Shown piece by piece: positions 28,073 to 37,933 of a stretch of DNA of 64,000 nucleotides. The DNA lies in NCBI GenBank assembly GCA_016786845.1, contig JAEUVB010000009.1, forward strand, positions 92,953 through 156,952, read 5' to 3'. Made by a program: the position numbers and the translations under genes. The notes below the pieces were generated by a model that worked only from the letters and a program-made list of their open reading frames with translations, was not told the origin of the DNA and did not search any database. The stretch is from Chitinophagaceae bacterium (GTDB taxonomy: Bacteria > Bacteroidota > Bacteroidia > Chitinophagales > Chitinophagaceae). Each line of letters starts with the position of its first letter. The first letter of the stretch is position 1.

Positions 28073-29566
28073 TTACTCAATAACATTGCTACTTAAACTC
28101 TCATTATTTAATCGGTCTAATGCCGTTACGACATAGCTGCATGCCTGCTTACTTTCTGAACGATCGACATAAAAATAGTCATCTGTAATCGCCAATAAAA
28201 AGGACGCCTTTAAATCTGATTTGGATTGGCCTTTTGGAATCCGATAAACGGCAAACCGTAATTTTTCTTTGGAAGGGTTATCTACGGTCCATTTAATTTT
28301 TGAAAATCCGCCCGGATCTTTGTCTATACTGACTTTGGGTGAAGATGGTGCTATGGAATCGATCCAAGGCATGGTAGGCAATAATGCCAGGGTCGGATAA
28401 TTACTGTAACGCATATGATAATTGAGGCCACAAAGATCTTTTTTAAACGCTACGGCACTATAAAATGCACTCCCTTGAATATGGCCTACGGTACGTGTAT
28501 TGTTTACCTGATTTTCAATTTCCGTCATACTGTTCCAACAAGCCTTTTTGGAAGTTCCTACCTGATAAATGCCATGTCCAATATATAAATGTCTTCCATA
28601 TGCATGTCGGCTCCACCACCGTATCAACTCATCATAGTCGGCAGCTTTGTGACCTTTTTCCCAATAGAGTTGTGGCAATAAATAATCGATCCAACCTTTG
28701 CGTTGCCAAAGCAATACATCGGCAAATAAATCGTCATAATTTGTTTGGCCTGCACGGGTAGCACTCCCATCGGGATCCTTATCGGAATTTCGCCATACGC
28801 CAAATGGACTAATTCCGAATTTGACCCATGACTTTTCTTCCTTAATTTTTTTACCTAAAGCCTCAATTAATTTGTTGACATTATCTCTTCGCCAATCATC
28901 CTTAACCGTAAATTGTTGACCATATCGTGTATAGGATTTTGCATCCGGAAACTCTACTTTCGCTATTCGATACGGATAAAAATAATCGTCAAAATGAACT
29001 GCATCCAAATCATAGCGTTTCACAACATCCAGTACAATTTTTATAAAATACGCTCTCACTTCAGGAATACCCGGATCGAAATATAGTTTATCACCATATT
29101 TGACAAACCACTCCGGATGTTGAAAGGTGACATGATCCTTGGTATTCGGATTTTTTCCTGCCTCCACCAATGCACGAAATGGATTGAACCATGCATGAAA
29201 TTCGATATTTCTTTTGTGAGATTCTTCAATCATAAAGCTTAGCGGATCATAATAAGGAGAAGGAGGCTGGCCTTGCACACCACTCAAATACCGGCTCCAA
29301 TTTTCATAGGGAGAATCATATAGTGCATCGGCAGCAGGTCGGATTTGTACGATGACAGCATTCAAATGATTGGCTTTAAGCCGTTCAAGAATGTCAATAA
29401 ATTCTTGTTTTTGCAGATCAGACGGCAATCCTTTTTTACTGGGCCAATCGATATTTCCGACTGTAGCTACCCATGCTGCACGAAATTCTCTTTTGGGTGC
29501 ACTCGATTGAGCCAAAACCACGATGCCATTCACTAAACATAGTAAAATTAAAATCCCTGTTCTCAT
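28073..29566 (-). CDS. GHL10-type glycoside hydrolase (YngK-like, DUF187)
   Basis: 497 residues from the ATG at 29564-29566, which opens a signal peptide (MRTGILILLCLVNGIVVLAQ). The body starts with REFRAAWVATVGNIDWPS, the conserved first strand of the GHL10/DUF187 TIM barrel, and continues with VHFDDYFYPY (likely catalytic acid region) and WRRDNVNKLIEALGK. A short Fn3-like domain follows at the C-terminus. The family is thought to cut glycan or peptidoglycan-linked sugars; substrates are unsettled. Convergent with the MBL gene, with 4 bases between stops. Confidence 0.88.
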   Translation of the reverse strand: MRTGILILLCLVNGIVVLAQSSAPKREFRAAWVATVGNIDWPSKKGLPSDLQKQEFIDILERLKANHLNAVIVQIRPAADALYDSPYENWSRYLSGVQGQPPSPYYDPLSFMIEESHKRNIEFHAWFNPFRALVEAGKNPNTKDHVTFQHPEWFVKYGDKLYFDPGIPEVRAYFIKIVLDVVKRYDLDAVHFDDYFYPYRIAKVEFPDAKSYTRYGQQFTVKDDWRRDNVNKLIEALGKKIKEEKSWVKFGISPFGVWRNSDKDPDGSATRAGQTNYDDLFADVLLWQRKGWIDYLLPQLYWEKGHKAADYDELIRWWSRHAYGRHLYIGHGIYQVGTSKKACWNSMTEIENQVNNTRTVGHIQGSAFYSAVAFKKDLCGLNYHMRYSNYPTLALLPTMPWIDSIAPSSPKVSIDKDPGGFSKIKWTVDNPSKEKLRFAVYRIPKGQSKSDLKASFLLAITDDYFYVDRSESKQACSYVVTALDRLNNESLSSNVIE

Positions 29567-29607
29567 AGCGGTAAAGATATTCCCTGAAATGAGAATTATA
29601 AATCCTG

Positions 29608-30738
29608 TTGACTTATTTTTACCTTGTGCTAAGATTGCTTCATATCCTTTTGCTCCTGATGCCTCTAACGGGCTATGCACAAACCACATCTGAAAGGAAT
29701 CCTATTTCCTGCCAAATTAATTATCTGGGTGGAAAGATATTGGTGCATACCCCCAAAATTCATCTGACGCCTCCTCGCTATTCTCAGGCATTCGAATTGA
29801 GCTACAGTCGACAAACTACGGGGGAAAAAGAATGGCACCAGCGATTTGGGTTCCCTGAAATAGCACTCAATCTTTCTGCAGCCCGGTATGGATCTGCTGA
29901 ATTGGGCATGGCATTCGGATTTTACCCGTCAATCGCTTTTCCAATACTTCGATTTAAACATGCAGATTGGTATTGGAAACTCGGTGGAGGCATCGGCATG
30001 GCCACTCAATCCTGGCAGCGAACCCCTGCCTCTGATTCTATGAATAATATACTTGGCAGTAAAGTCAATAATTTTACCATGATTCAAACAGCCTATCGGT
30101 TCAGCTTTCAAAAACATTGGACGATACAGGCAGGCATCCATTTTTTTCATGTTTCCAATGCCGCGGCCCGGCAGCCCAATTATGGAATCAATACTTTAGG
30201 TGTGTTTCTGGGAGCCGCATATCACCGCTCAGGTTATTCAAACACATTCATAAAAAAATCATTACCCCACCATCCCAACCCATTGAATTTAGGCTTCAGA
30301 ACTTCCATTTCATTTTCTGAAGCCAAGACCGTGGATGGACCCATTTATCCTCATTATAATTTTACACTTTTCGGGGCCAAAATGTATCGCAACAAAAGCC
30401 GAGCCATTTTGGGTGCAGATGCTACCTACAGCAGTAAAGTATATGCTTTTCTTAAAAACGGATATACCTACCCCGGTAAGGAAAGAAAATATGCTTGGCA
30501 ATACTCTGTATTTGCCGGTCATGAATTTGTTTTCGGCAAAATTGGTTTGCCCCTTCAATTAGGCTATTACCTGAATCACTCTATAGGAGGTAATAAACTT
30601 TATCAAAAGCTCGGGCTCAACTATCATTTTTATCATCGTTCACATAAAGTGCTAAAAGATCTGTTTTTATTCACACAATTGAAGACCCACTATGCCAGTG
30701 CAGAATATGCCGAAATCGGTTTGGGATGCTTATTCTAA
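29608..30738 (+). CDS. Acyloxyacyl hydrolase, PagL-like lipid A deacylase barrel
   Basis: 376 residues with a signal peptide and a beta-barrel pattern. The segment HFFHVSNAAARQPNYGINTL near residue 180 resembles the H-x-S-N-A box with the catalytic His/Ser of PagL-type lipid A 3-O-deacylases. Bacteroidota members are about 350-400 residues, longer than Pseudomonas PagL, as here. The start is not certain: TTG at 29608 gives MTYFYLVLRLLHILLLLMPL, while TTG at 29635 gives a shorter signal; there is no ATG at a suitable place. Divergent from the GHL10 gene, 41 bases apart. Confidence 0.72.
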   Translation: MTYFYLVLRLLHILLLLMPLTGYAQTTSERNPISCQINYLGGKILVHTPKIHLTPPRYSQAFELSYSRQTTGEKEWHQRFGFPEIALNLSAARYGSAELGMAFGFYPSIAFPILRFKHADWYWKLGGGIGMATQSWQRTPASDSMNNILGSKVNNFTMIQTAYRFSFQKHWTIQAGIHFFHVSNAAARQPNYGINTLGVFLGAAYHRSGYSNTFIKKSLPHHPNPLNLGFRTSISFSEAKTVDGPIYPHYNFTLFGAKMYRNKSRAILGADATYSSKVYAFLKNGYTYPGKERKYAWQYSVFAGHEFVFGKIGLPLQLGYYLNHSIGGNKLYQKLGLNYHFYHRSHKVLKDLFLFTQLKTHYASAEYAEIGLGCLF

Positions 30739-30752
30739 CTGATCTTTACCGT

Positions 30753-31157
30753 TTATTGGTAATCCACATCTTCCGGTGAATCTGCAACCGGTTTTTCCGA
30801 GGCAAGCTTGCCTTTTTCATTCTGTTCGATCAGGGTCAATCCATCCGACTGTGTAGTTTGTAACCAGGTGTTATGTTGTAAGCGAAAAATCTGAACATGT
30901 AGGCCATATGCTGCTTCCAGCATCGCCTCGAAACTGCCGGTAGGTTCATGTCCGTCAAACTCAATTTCTAAAAACGGAGCATTCATTAATTCTTTCATAG
31001 GAACATTATGTAAATATTGTTCCTGTTTCATGTTTCCTTTCCCCATGGGATGAGGTTTATGGTAAAATTCAGGTTTCAGGTGACTAAAAAAAGTTCTGAA
31101 ATTTTCCTGTACTTGATGTATGGTTTGGTCTCCGTGAATGCTTAATGTCATCTTCAT
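30753..31157 (-). CDS. Conserved Bacteroidota protein of unknown function
   Basis: About 134 residues from the ATG at 31155-31157 (or 132 from ATG at 31149-31151, with MTLSIHGDQTIHQVQENFRT). There is no signal peptide or membrane helix. The pattern of two alpha/beta halves, with EAAYGLHVQIFRLQHNTWLQ TT-type ending, resembles a small protein family I recall from Flavobacteriia of unknown role; no catalytic motif is seen. It converges on the deacylase-like gene (14 bases between stops) and is divergent from adk. Confidence 0.65.
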   Translation of the reverse strand: MKMTLSIHGDQTIHQVQENFRTFFSHLKPEFYHKPHPMGKGNMKQEQYLHNVPMKELMNAPFLEIEFDGHEPTGSFEAMLEAAYGLHVQIFRLQHNTWLQTTQSDGLTLIEQNEKGKLASEKPVADSPEDVDYQ

Positions 31158-31274
31158 TATTTTATACAAAAATAGGTTATCCTGCCGCCCATAAAATATG
31201 ATAAAAATCAAGCCGTATCGATTTGAAATACCCTACAATTTCTAAAAATAATCGCAGAGAAACATTTCAGTTGC

Positions 31275-31282
31275 TATATTTG
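31275..31282 (+). promoter_or_regulatory. TAnnTTTG promoter element before adk
   Basis: TATATTTG followed by GCAGCC, 19 bases before the adk ATG; a clear upstream TTG element at the expected distance was not found. Confidence 0.45.
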
Positions 31283-31301
31283 CAGCCAATTTTTGTTACC
31301 T

Positions 31302-31874
31302 ATGTTTAATCTTGTACTCTTTGGTCCTCCCGGTAGTGGTAAAGGAACCCAATCTGCCAACATCATCGATAAATTTAAGTTAGTTCACGTATCTACGGGA
31401 GATATTCTCAGAAATGAGGTAAGCCATGAAACTCCTTTAGGACTGGAAGCAAAAAAATATATGGATCAGGGTATGTTGGTGCCTGATGAAGTGGTTATAG
31501 GTATGATCAGCAGTAAACTGGATGAAAACCCCGAGGTTAACGGATTCATATTCGATGGATTCCCACGCACCGTTGCTCAGGCAGAAGCTTTAGATAACTT
31601 ATTGGACTTTAAAAACAACCCAATTAATATCGTATTAAGCCTTTTGGTCACAGAAGAAGAATTAAAATCTCGTTTGATCTCTCGTGGTGCCTCCTCCGGT
31701 CGCAGTGACGACAATGAAGATGTTATCACCAAACGAATTAAAGAATATCACGCCAAAACTTCTCCGGTGGCCGATTATTATAAAGGAAAAGAAAAGCTTG
31801 TGGAAATTAAAGGCGAAGGGACTGTGGATGAAATTTTTGCCTCTTTATCCGCAGAGATATCCAGCAGAATGTAG
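31302..31874 (+). CDS. adk: Adenylate kinase
   Basis: 190 residues with P-loop LFGPPGSGKGTQ, the FIFDGFPRTVAQA motif and the short LID around RGASSGRSDDN, as in the short-LID bacterial type without zinc cysteines. It converts ATP and AMP to two ADP. ATG at 31302 was chosen, since it directly precedes FNLVLFGPPG; a TTG three codons upstream is less likely. The promoter element TATATTTG lies at 31275-31282. Confidence 0.95.
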   Translation: MFNLVLFGPPGSGKGTQSANIIDKFKLVHVSTGDILRNEVSHETPLGLEAKKYMDQGMLVPDEVVIGMISSKLDENPEVNGFIFDGFPRTVAQAEALDNLLDFKNNPINIVLSLLVTEEELKSRLISRGASSGRSDDNEDVITKRIKEYHAKTSPVADYYKGKEKLVEIKGEGTVDEIFASLSAEISSRM

Positions 31875-32005
31875 TTTTCAGTCATTCCCGATTACTGAGG
31901 ACTTGATCTTCATTCAGAATGCTTTACCTTCATCATGCGTTGATGCAACTCGCAAAGCATCCCGATTAATTTTTATTCCCCTTTTATCCTGTTATCTTTA
32001 CCCCT

Positions 32006-33004
32006 ATGCAAAGCGACAATTTTATAGATTATATCCGTGTGTATTGCAAGTCGGGCCATGGCGGGCCGGGTGTAGTTCATTTTCTCAGAGAAAAGTTCAG
32101 ACCCAATGGCGGGCCGGATGGTGGAAATGGGGGCCGGGGCGGTCATGTGATCCTTAAAGGGAATAAAAATTTATGGACATTGCTTCACCTGAGATACCAC
32201 AAAAATTTGTTGGCAGAAGATGGTGATCGGGGTGGAAAAAATAACAGCTCGGGCAAAAATGGTAAAGACATCATTATTGAAGTTCCTTTGGGTACCGTAG
32301 GCAAAAATGAAGAAACCGGTGAAGTGGAAGTAGAAATATTGGAACACGGGCAGGAAGTCATCTGGCTTCCCGGAGGACGAGGCGGACTGGGCAATGGTAA
32401 TTTTGCAACCCCCACCAATCAAGCGCCGGAATATGCACAACCCGGTGAAGACGGCAAGGAAGGATGGAAAATTGTAGAACTAAAAATTCTGGCTGATGTT
32501 GGTCTGGTGGGATTCCCCAATGCCGGTAAATCCACGTTACTTTCGGTTATCAGTGCCGCTAAACCAAAAATTGCAGATTACGCTTTTACCACCATCACTC
32601 CGAATTTGGGTATGGTGGAATATAAAGGCGGTAAATCGTTTTGTGTGGCGGATTTGCCGGGGATCATTGAAGGTGCTGCCGAGGGTAAAGGACTAGGGCA
32701 CCGGTTTCTACGGCATATTGAAAGGAATCCTGTACTCATGATGTTGATTCCGGCAGACAGCAAAGACCATAAAAAGGAATTTGATATTCTGATGCATGAA
32801 TTGGAAGAATATAACCCTGATTTGCTCGACAAACAAATGTTGGTAGCTATCAGTAAAAGTGATATGCTGGATGCTGAATTGCAAGCTGAAATTGTTAAAG
32901 AGTTTCCTAAAAATATACCTGTACATTTCTTTTCTTCATTGACCTATCAAGGGATCGATACCCTGAAAGATAAACTTTGGAAATTGCTGAACACCGAAAT
33001 TTGA
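32006..33004 (+). CDS. obgE: GTPase Obg (CgtA)
   Basis: 332 residues: glycine-rich Obg domain (about 1-160, with [15 protein letters not shown] and [12 protein letters not shown]) and G domain with Walker [31 protein letters not shown] (G3) and a later SKSDM box in place of NKxD. The third, OCT domain is absent, as in other short members. It acts in ribosome maturation and stress response. It lies 131 bases after adk on the same strand. Confidence 0.95.
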   Translation: MQSDNFIDYIRVYCKSGHGGPGVVHFLREKFRPNGGPDGGNGGRGGHVILKGNKNLWTLLHLRYHKNLLAEDGDRGGKNNSSGKNGKDIIIEVPLGTVGKNEETGEVEVEILEHGQEVIWLPGGRGGLGNGNFATPTNQAPEYAQPGEDGKEGWKIVELKILADVGLVGFPNAGKSTLLSVISAAKPKIADYAFTTITPNLGMVEYKGGKSFCVADLPGIIEGAAEGKGLGHRFLRHIERNPVLMMLIPADSKDHKKEFDILMHELEEYNPDLLDKQMLVAISKSDMLDAELQAEIVKEFPKNIPVHFFSSLTYQGIDTLKDKLWKLLNTEI

Positions 33005-33146
33005 GTACCCGCGATCTTGGATATTTTGGACTAAAAATGACCGAAGTCCAATTTGTACTCACAAAAATTTCACACGACCATGGGAATAAACTCAACTTTC
33101 CGGTCAATAATTTTTCATTGAATCCTATATTTACACTTTAGATATT

Positions 33147-35228
33147 TTGAATTTTTCACTTTCTACATCGCCTTGGTTTATCTTGCTATGCCTGCTCGCG
33201 GGACTAGTCTACACTTTTTTACTTTACAGAAAAAAGCAGACCGCTTTCCCTTCAATCCGGGTTTACTATGCCTTGGCTGCCATTCGATTCTTAATCGTCA
33301 GTATCTTATGTTTTTTATTACTATCCCCACTATTCCGATATATTCAAAATAAGACTGAAAAACCTTTGATTGTTTTCGTACAGGACAATTCGGCCTCACA
33401 GAAATTTGCATTTCGCAAGTTGGATAGTATAGCCTATAAAAATCAAGTGAATGAATTCATTCAGGACCTCGAACAAGACTATAAAGTGAAAACGTATAGT
33501 TTGGGTTCAGATATACATGATACACTTCGGTTTAATTATACCGAAAAATCGACTGACCTCAGCACCAATTTGGAAATGCTGATGACTACATTAGAGAATG
33601 AAAATGTCGGAAGTATTATTTTAAGTAGTGACGGTATCTATAATAAAGGATATTCCCCACTCTCTTTACAATATCCATTTAAAGGAGCCATATACACAAT
33701 TGGATTGGGCGATTCCACTTTGCAAAAGGATGCGCTCATCACAAGGGTATTTTCCAATAAGCTCGTCTATCTTGGAGATCAGTTTGCGATCCGAAGCGAT
33801 ATGGCTGCCTATTCTTGTAAGGGCAGTACACTGACCATGAGTATATTTCATCACAATTCCAATCGTGTGGTTGCCTCTCAAACCATGACCGTGAATGAAG
33901 AACGGATGACGCGGACCATGGAAACCATCGTGGATGCCAAAATCGCCGGCATTCAACACTACACGATCTCTATTTCAAAGGCAGACGGTGAGCAAAATAT
34001 CATCAACAATAGTCAGGATATTTATGTAGAAGTTCAGGATAGTAAAGAAAACGTCCTATTATTAGCTAACTCGCCTCACCCGGATATTTTTGCATTAAAA
34101 GAAGCTTTAAGTAAAAATAAAAACTATAAAGTTGATGTCAAGTCTGCCCTCAATGCACCTAATAATTTGTCGGAATATAATCTGATCGTATTGCACAATT
34201 TGCCTTCGGCAGCTTTCAACGCCGGCAATATCATAGAAATGGCACATCGTAATGGAATTTCGATTTGGTATTTCACAGGAAGTCAAACCGCGATACCTTT
34301 ATTTAATAAATCACAGACCTGTTTGCTAATCAGCCCCCGCGGTTTGAGTTCTACAGATGCACAGGCTATTTTGAATAAAGACTTCTCTTATTTTACGATC
34401 AATCCGGCTTCACAACTCAATTCCTTGCCGCCATTATCAGTTCCCTTCGGAGATTTTACTGCAGGGGCCGGCACGCAAATATTGATGACCCAAAAGGTTG
34501 GCAGTGTGCCTACCTCCTATCCCTTATGGATGATGCAACAAAATAGTCAGGGCAAAACCGGTGTTACTGCCGGCGAAGGTATCTGGCGTTGGCGCATGTA
34601 TGATTATACCCAACACCAAAATTATAATCTGGTCGATGAATATATTTTAAAAACAGCCCAGTACCTTTCTGTCAAAAATGATAAACGACAGTTTAGGGTC
34701 AGTCTTCCGAAATCAGTCTTTACTGACAGTGAACCCATTCATTTTGATGCGGAATTGTATAACGAAAATTACGAATTAATTAATACACCGGATGTCACTT
34801 TAAATATTTCTGATTCTACTGGACGTAAAAGCAATTACAACTTCAACCGCAGCAATAATTCTTATTCTTTAAACATAGGAAGTTTATCTGAAGGCAAATA
34901 TTCATATACCGCGTCAACCGTCTTCAACGGGCGCTCTCATAGTGCTTCAGGCAACTTCAGAGTTATTTCTCTGAATATCGAAGAAGTGAATACAACAGCT
35001 GATTTTGGTATGCTCAATCAGCTGGCTAAAATGTATGGCGGAGAGTTCGTATTCGCCAATCAAATCAATACACTCAAGGAAAAAATTAAAAACAATCCAA
35101 ATGTCAAATCAGTTATTCGTTCCGACGAAACCACACGACCACTGATCGATATAAAATGGATTTTTGCTTTTCTCATCATGCTTTTAAGCATCGAATGGTT
35201 TGTAAGAAAAAGAACCGGTAATTATTAA
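33147..35228 (+). CDS. BatA-like membrane protein with VWA-type domain
   Basis: 693 residues with two N-terminal membrane helices (about 8-25 and 42-66), a VWA-like domain (PLIVFVQDNSASQ at about 78, with a D-x-S-x-S-like site) and a further beta-rich region, ending in a C-terminal helix (IKWIFAFLIMLLSIEWFVRK) and a short basic tail. This layout is found in BatA/aerotolerance-type proteins of Bacteroidota; the function is unknown. The start codon is TTG at 33147, because no ATG lies between it and the first helix. Confidence 0.72.
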   Translation: MNFSLSTSPWFILLCLLAGLVYTFLLYRKKQTAFPSIRVYYALAAIRFLIVSILCFLLLSPLFRYIQNKTEKPLIVFVQDNSASQKFAFRKLDSIAYKNQVNEFIQDLEQDYKVKTYSLGSDIHDTLRFNYTEKSTDLSTNLEMLMTTLENENVGSIILSSDGIYNKGYSPLSLQYPFKGAIYTIGLGDSTLQKDALITRVFSNKLVYLGDQFAIRSDMAAYSCKGSTLTMSIFHHNSNRVVASQTMTVNEERMTRTMETIVDAKIAGIQHYTISISKADGEQNIINNSQDIYVEVQDSKENVLLLANSPHPDIFALKEALSKNKNYKVDVKSALNAPNNLSEYNLIVLHNLPSAAFNAGNIIEMAHRNGISIWYFTGSQTAIPLFNKSQTCLLISPRGLSSTDAQAILNKDFSYFTINPASQLNSLPPLSVPFGDFTAGAGTQILMTQKVGSVPTSYPLWMMQQNSQGKTGVTAGEGIWRWRMYDYTQHQNYNLVDEYILKTAQYLSVKNDKRQFRVSLPKSVFTDSEPIHFDAELYNENYELINTPDVTLNISDSTGRKSNYNFNRSNNSYSLNIGSLSEGKYSYTASTVFNGRSHSASGNFRVISLNIEEVNTTADFGMLNQLAKMYGGEFVFANQINTLKEKIKNNPNVKSVIRSDETTRPLIDIKWIFAFLIMLLSIEWFVRKRTGNY

Positions 35229-35335
35229 TTCCGGTATTATATATTGTTTTAACATCTGCATTTCCATCTCGAAATCGTAGGATAATATCCACTCCTCCAT
35301 TAACAAAATTCCTCTATAAACTTTTATCCGTTTTG

Positions 35336-35343
35336 TATATTTG
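35336..35343 (+). promoter_or_regulatory. TAnnTTTG promoter element before the cytochrome c gene
   Basis: TATATTTG lies 14 bases before the ATG of the cytochrome gene, so the leader would be very short. An upstream TTG element is not clear. Confidence 0.4.
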
Positions 35344-35357
35344 ATCAACCAAATCAA

Positions 35358-36350
35358 ATGACCATGAAAAAAGTTTTAAAAGTATTGGGCTATCTGCTGC
35401 TCATTATCGTCGTTTTATTAGCAGGATTAATCACATACGTCAAGATGGCGCTTCCCAATGTTGGCCCCGCAGAAAATCTTACCGTTGAACTGACTCCCGA
35501 ACGAATTGCCAGAGGAAAATATCTGGCTCATTCCGTAACTGTTTGTATGGACTGTCACTCCACTCGTGATTGGAGCAAATTTTCCGGCCCATTAGTCCCA
35601 AATACACTGGGTAAAGGGGGAGAAAAATTTGATCAAACTTTTGGCTTTCCCGGCGTTTATTATTCTAAGAATATTACCCCCGCGGGCATTAAAGATTATA
35701 CTGACGGCGAACTTTACCGCGCCATCACCACAGGTGTCAATCGTAAAGGCGAAGCGCTCTTCCCGGTTATGCCCTATCATTATTACGGCCGCATGGATCC
35801 GGAAGACATTAAATCTATCATAGCTTATATCCGGACGCTGACGCCAATAGAAAATTCAGTGCTGGCATCCAAATCTGATTTCCCCATGAATATCATTATC
35901 AATACGATACCGGCTAAAGCCAACCCCGAAAAAATACCTTCGAAGGATAATAAAATTGAATACGGACGATATATGACGAATGCTTCCGGTTGCGCAGAAT
36001 GCCACACACGCGTCGATAAAGGTCAAATTATTGAAGAATTCAAATTCAGTGGTGGTCGTGAGTTCCGCTTAAGTGTAGGTGAAATCGTGCGCTCTGCCAA
36101 TATCACCCCGGACATGGAAACCGGTATCGGAAAATGGAACCGTGAATATTTCGTCAGCCGATTCAAAGCTTATTCTGATTCGGCCGGATATGTTCCTCAA
36201 CCCGTTACTCCCGGCGCATTCAATACAGTAATGCCTTGGACCATGTATTCCAATATGACCGAAGAAGACCTGAGTGCCATATTTGAATATTTACAGTCTC
36301 TAAAACCGATTCGAAATAGTGTTGTGAAGTTTACTCCGGCAGGGAGTTAA
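35358..36350 (+). CDS. Dihaem cytochrome c
   Basis: 330 residues with an N-terminal membrane anchor (about 5-28) and two c-type haem sites, CMDCH (about residue 58) and CAECH (about 213), each at the start of a cytochrome c domain. Downstream methionines (e.g. in ALFPVMPYHYYG and NTVMPWTMY) are likely sixth ligands. It resembles the c-type subunits of PQQ or alcohol-type dehydrogenases, but no dehydrogenase gene is near, so the electron donor is unknown. A second ATG two codons downstream is equally likely as start. Confidence 0.85.
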   Translation: MTMKKVLKVLGYLLLIIVVLLAGLITYVKMALPNVGPAENLTVELTPERIARGKYLAHSVTVCMDCHSTRDWSKFSGPLVPNTLGKGGEKFDQTFGFPGVYYSKNITPAGIKDYTDGELYRAITTGVNRKGEALFPVMPYHYYGRMDPEDIKSIIAYIRTLTPIENSVLASKSDFPMNIIINTIPAKANPEKIPSKDNKIEYGRYMTNASGCAECHTRVDKGQIIEEFKFSGGREFRLSVGEIVRSANITPDMETGIGKWNREYFVSRFKAYSDSAGYVPQPVTPGAFNTVMPWTMYSNMTEEDLSAIFEYLQSLKPIRNSVVKFTPAGS

Positions 36351-36554
36351 TTTCGATAGATTACTTTGGATATGCTATCCATTGGAGTGGTATTTGGTCT
36401 TTAACCGCAAATGCCTTCATTTCAGGATATTTCATCATGTTGGAAATTTAATCGTGTTTAAGGTGTGGACTTTTGGATGTGCTTTTCGAGCCGTATGCCC
36501 CTATTTACCTTAGATGCCTTGATTTTTCAATGATTCAGATTATATTGTTCCAAT

Positions 36555-36953
36555 ATGAAACAAAATCTTGCTCAAGTGGCTCTGGTGGTGAATGATTATG
36601 ACGAAGCCATTGCATTTTATACCCAAAAACTACATTTTACGTTGCTGGAAGATACAGTGATCAGTGATACCAAAAGATGGGTAAGAATAGCACCTCCAGG
36701 GTCTGATTCCTGTGGACTATTATTAGCGAAAGCGGCGAATGAAGTACAACAATCCAGGGTTGGCAATCAAACCGGAGGAAGAGTATTTCTTTTTTTACAT
36801 ACTGATGACTTGCAAAGAGATTATCAGAATCTTTTAACCCAAAACATCAAAATCGTTCGGGAGCCTATAATGGAAGTCTGGGGTAAAGTACTTGTTTTTG
36901 AAGATCTGTATGGGAACCTTTGGGATCTGATTGAGCCTTTTGAAAAGCTATAA
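36555..36953 (+). CDS. VOC-family (glyoxalase/bleomycin resistance-like) protein
   Basis: 132 residues in two beta-alpha-beta-beta-beta modules. The segments VALVVNDYDEAIAFYTQKLH and KVLVFEDLYGNLWDLIE are typical of the VOC superfamily. The C-terminal Glu that often binds metal is present in LIEPF; the first metal ligand in the N-terminal half is less clear. Substrate is unknown. Single gene. Confidence 0.85.
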   Translation: MKQNLAQVALVVNDYDEAIAFYTQKLHFTLLEDTVISDTKRWVRIAPPGSDSCGLLLAKAANEVQQSRVGNQTGGRVFLFLHTDDLQRDYQNLLTQNIKIVREPIMEVWGKVLVFEDLYGNLWDLIEPFEKL

Positions 36954-37004
36954 TACAAAACCTTATAAGCAAGATTCTGCATTTTGTGATTGTGGATTTT
37001 GCAA

Positions 37005-37751
37005 ATGAATATAAACCCATTTACCAGCCTCATGAATCAGAAACTTACATTTATCCGACAAGGCATAGTGAAACATCTTTTTGATTTCTTTATGCTATTC
37101 CTGGCCGTTTCTTTGGGATTTGTAGTAGACAACTATCGGGATGAATTCCGATCCGAACAGACTGCACTGGTGCTTGCCGGTGACTTAAAAGCCGACTTGG
37201 TGGCTGATTCCATTGAGATTCAAACCATGCTTCATCAATGCGGAAGAAAAATGAATAAACTCGATACCTTGATGAACTTAATCCATCAAACTTCGTCTCC
37301 CCGTAATGATACCCAGTTGTATTACTATTCTGCATTTGGAAATTTGCGACCATGGTTTGAACGTCATAGCAGCACCTATGTATTGATGATGAGTACCGGG
37401 AATTTGTCCAACTTTACACAAGAAGCATCTGCGGCTATAACGCGATATTACATAGAAATTCAAGAAACAGTTGCCTTATTGGAACAGGAAAGAGGAATCC
37501 TCAATTCCAAAATATTTCCTTTCCAACAACAACATTTTCAAATAGAAAATTTTCATAGTATTACCCATGAAAACAAATTTTTATCTCGTCCTGTGATGCA
37601 TCGATGGGATGATGAAAGCCGTTGGCTTTATCATAATTATGTGAATGAAATGAAAACTCAAAATTTACACATTGCTGAGCAATATCAAACCTTATTGACC
37701 AGTGGAAGTGCCTGCTTAACTATTTTAAACAAAGAGTACGATTTGCATTGA
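37005..37751 (+). CDS. Membrane-anchored protein of unknown function (DUF6090-like)
   Basis: About 248 residues with one N-terminal membrane helix (FFMLFLAVSLGFVVDNY) and a long helical domain with conserved charged patches; no enzyme motif. The layout (one helix, then RDEFRSEQ and a helical bundle with a late YxxY pattern) resembles the DUF6090 proteins of Bacteroidota by general type only. The start may be ATG at 37005 or at 37032. Single gene. Confidence 0.5.
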   Translation: MNINPFTSLMNQKLTFIRQGIVKHLFDFFMLFLAVSLGFVVDNYRDEFRSEQTALVLAGDLKADLVADSIEIQTMLHQCGRKMNKLDTLMNLIHQTSSPRNDTQLYYYSAFGNLRPWFERHSSTYVLMMSTGNLSNFTQEASAAITRYYIEIQETVALLEQERGILNSKIFPFQQQHFQIENFHSITHENKFLSRPVMHRWDDESRWLYHNYVNEMKTQNLHIAEQYQTLLTSGSACLTILNKEYDLH

Positions 37752-37933
37752 GATTTTGTGGATGATTCCGTCGTTTTTAATGAAGTCATTTCTATACTTT
37801 TTAAAGCCATTAGGCCTTGGGATGTATAGAAATGCTGCCATTCAATTAGGCCAAAATAATATTTGAGTCAGAAAAAAATGACTATATTGGATGTTTTTAA
37901 AGATTTAAATCAACAAAAGACAACATCTTCATC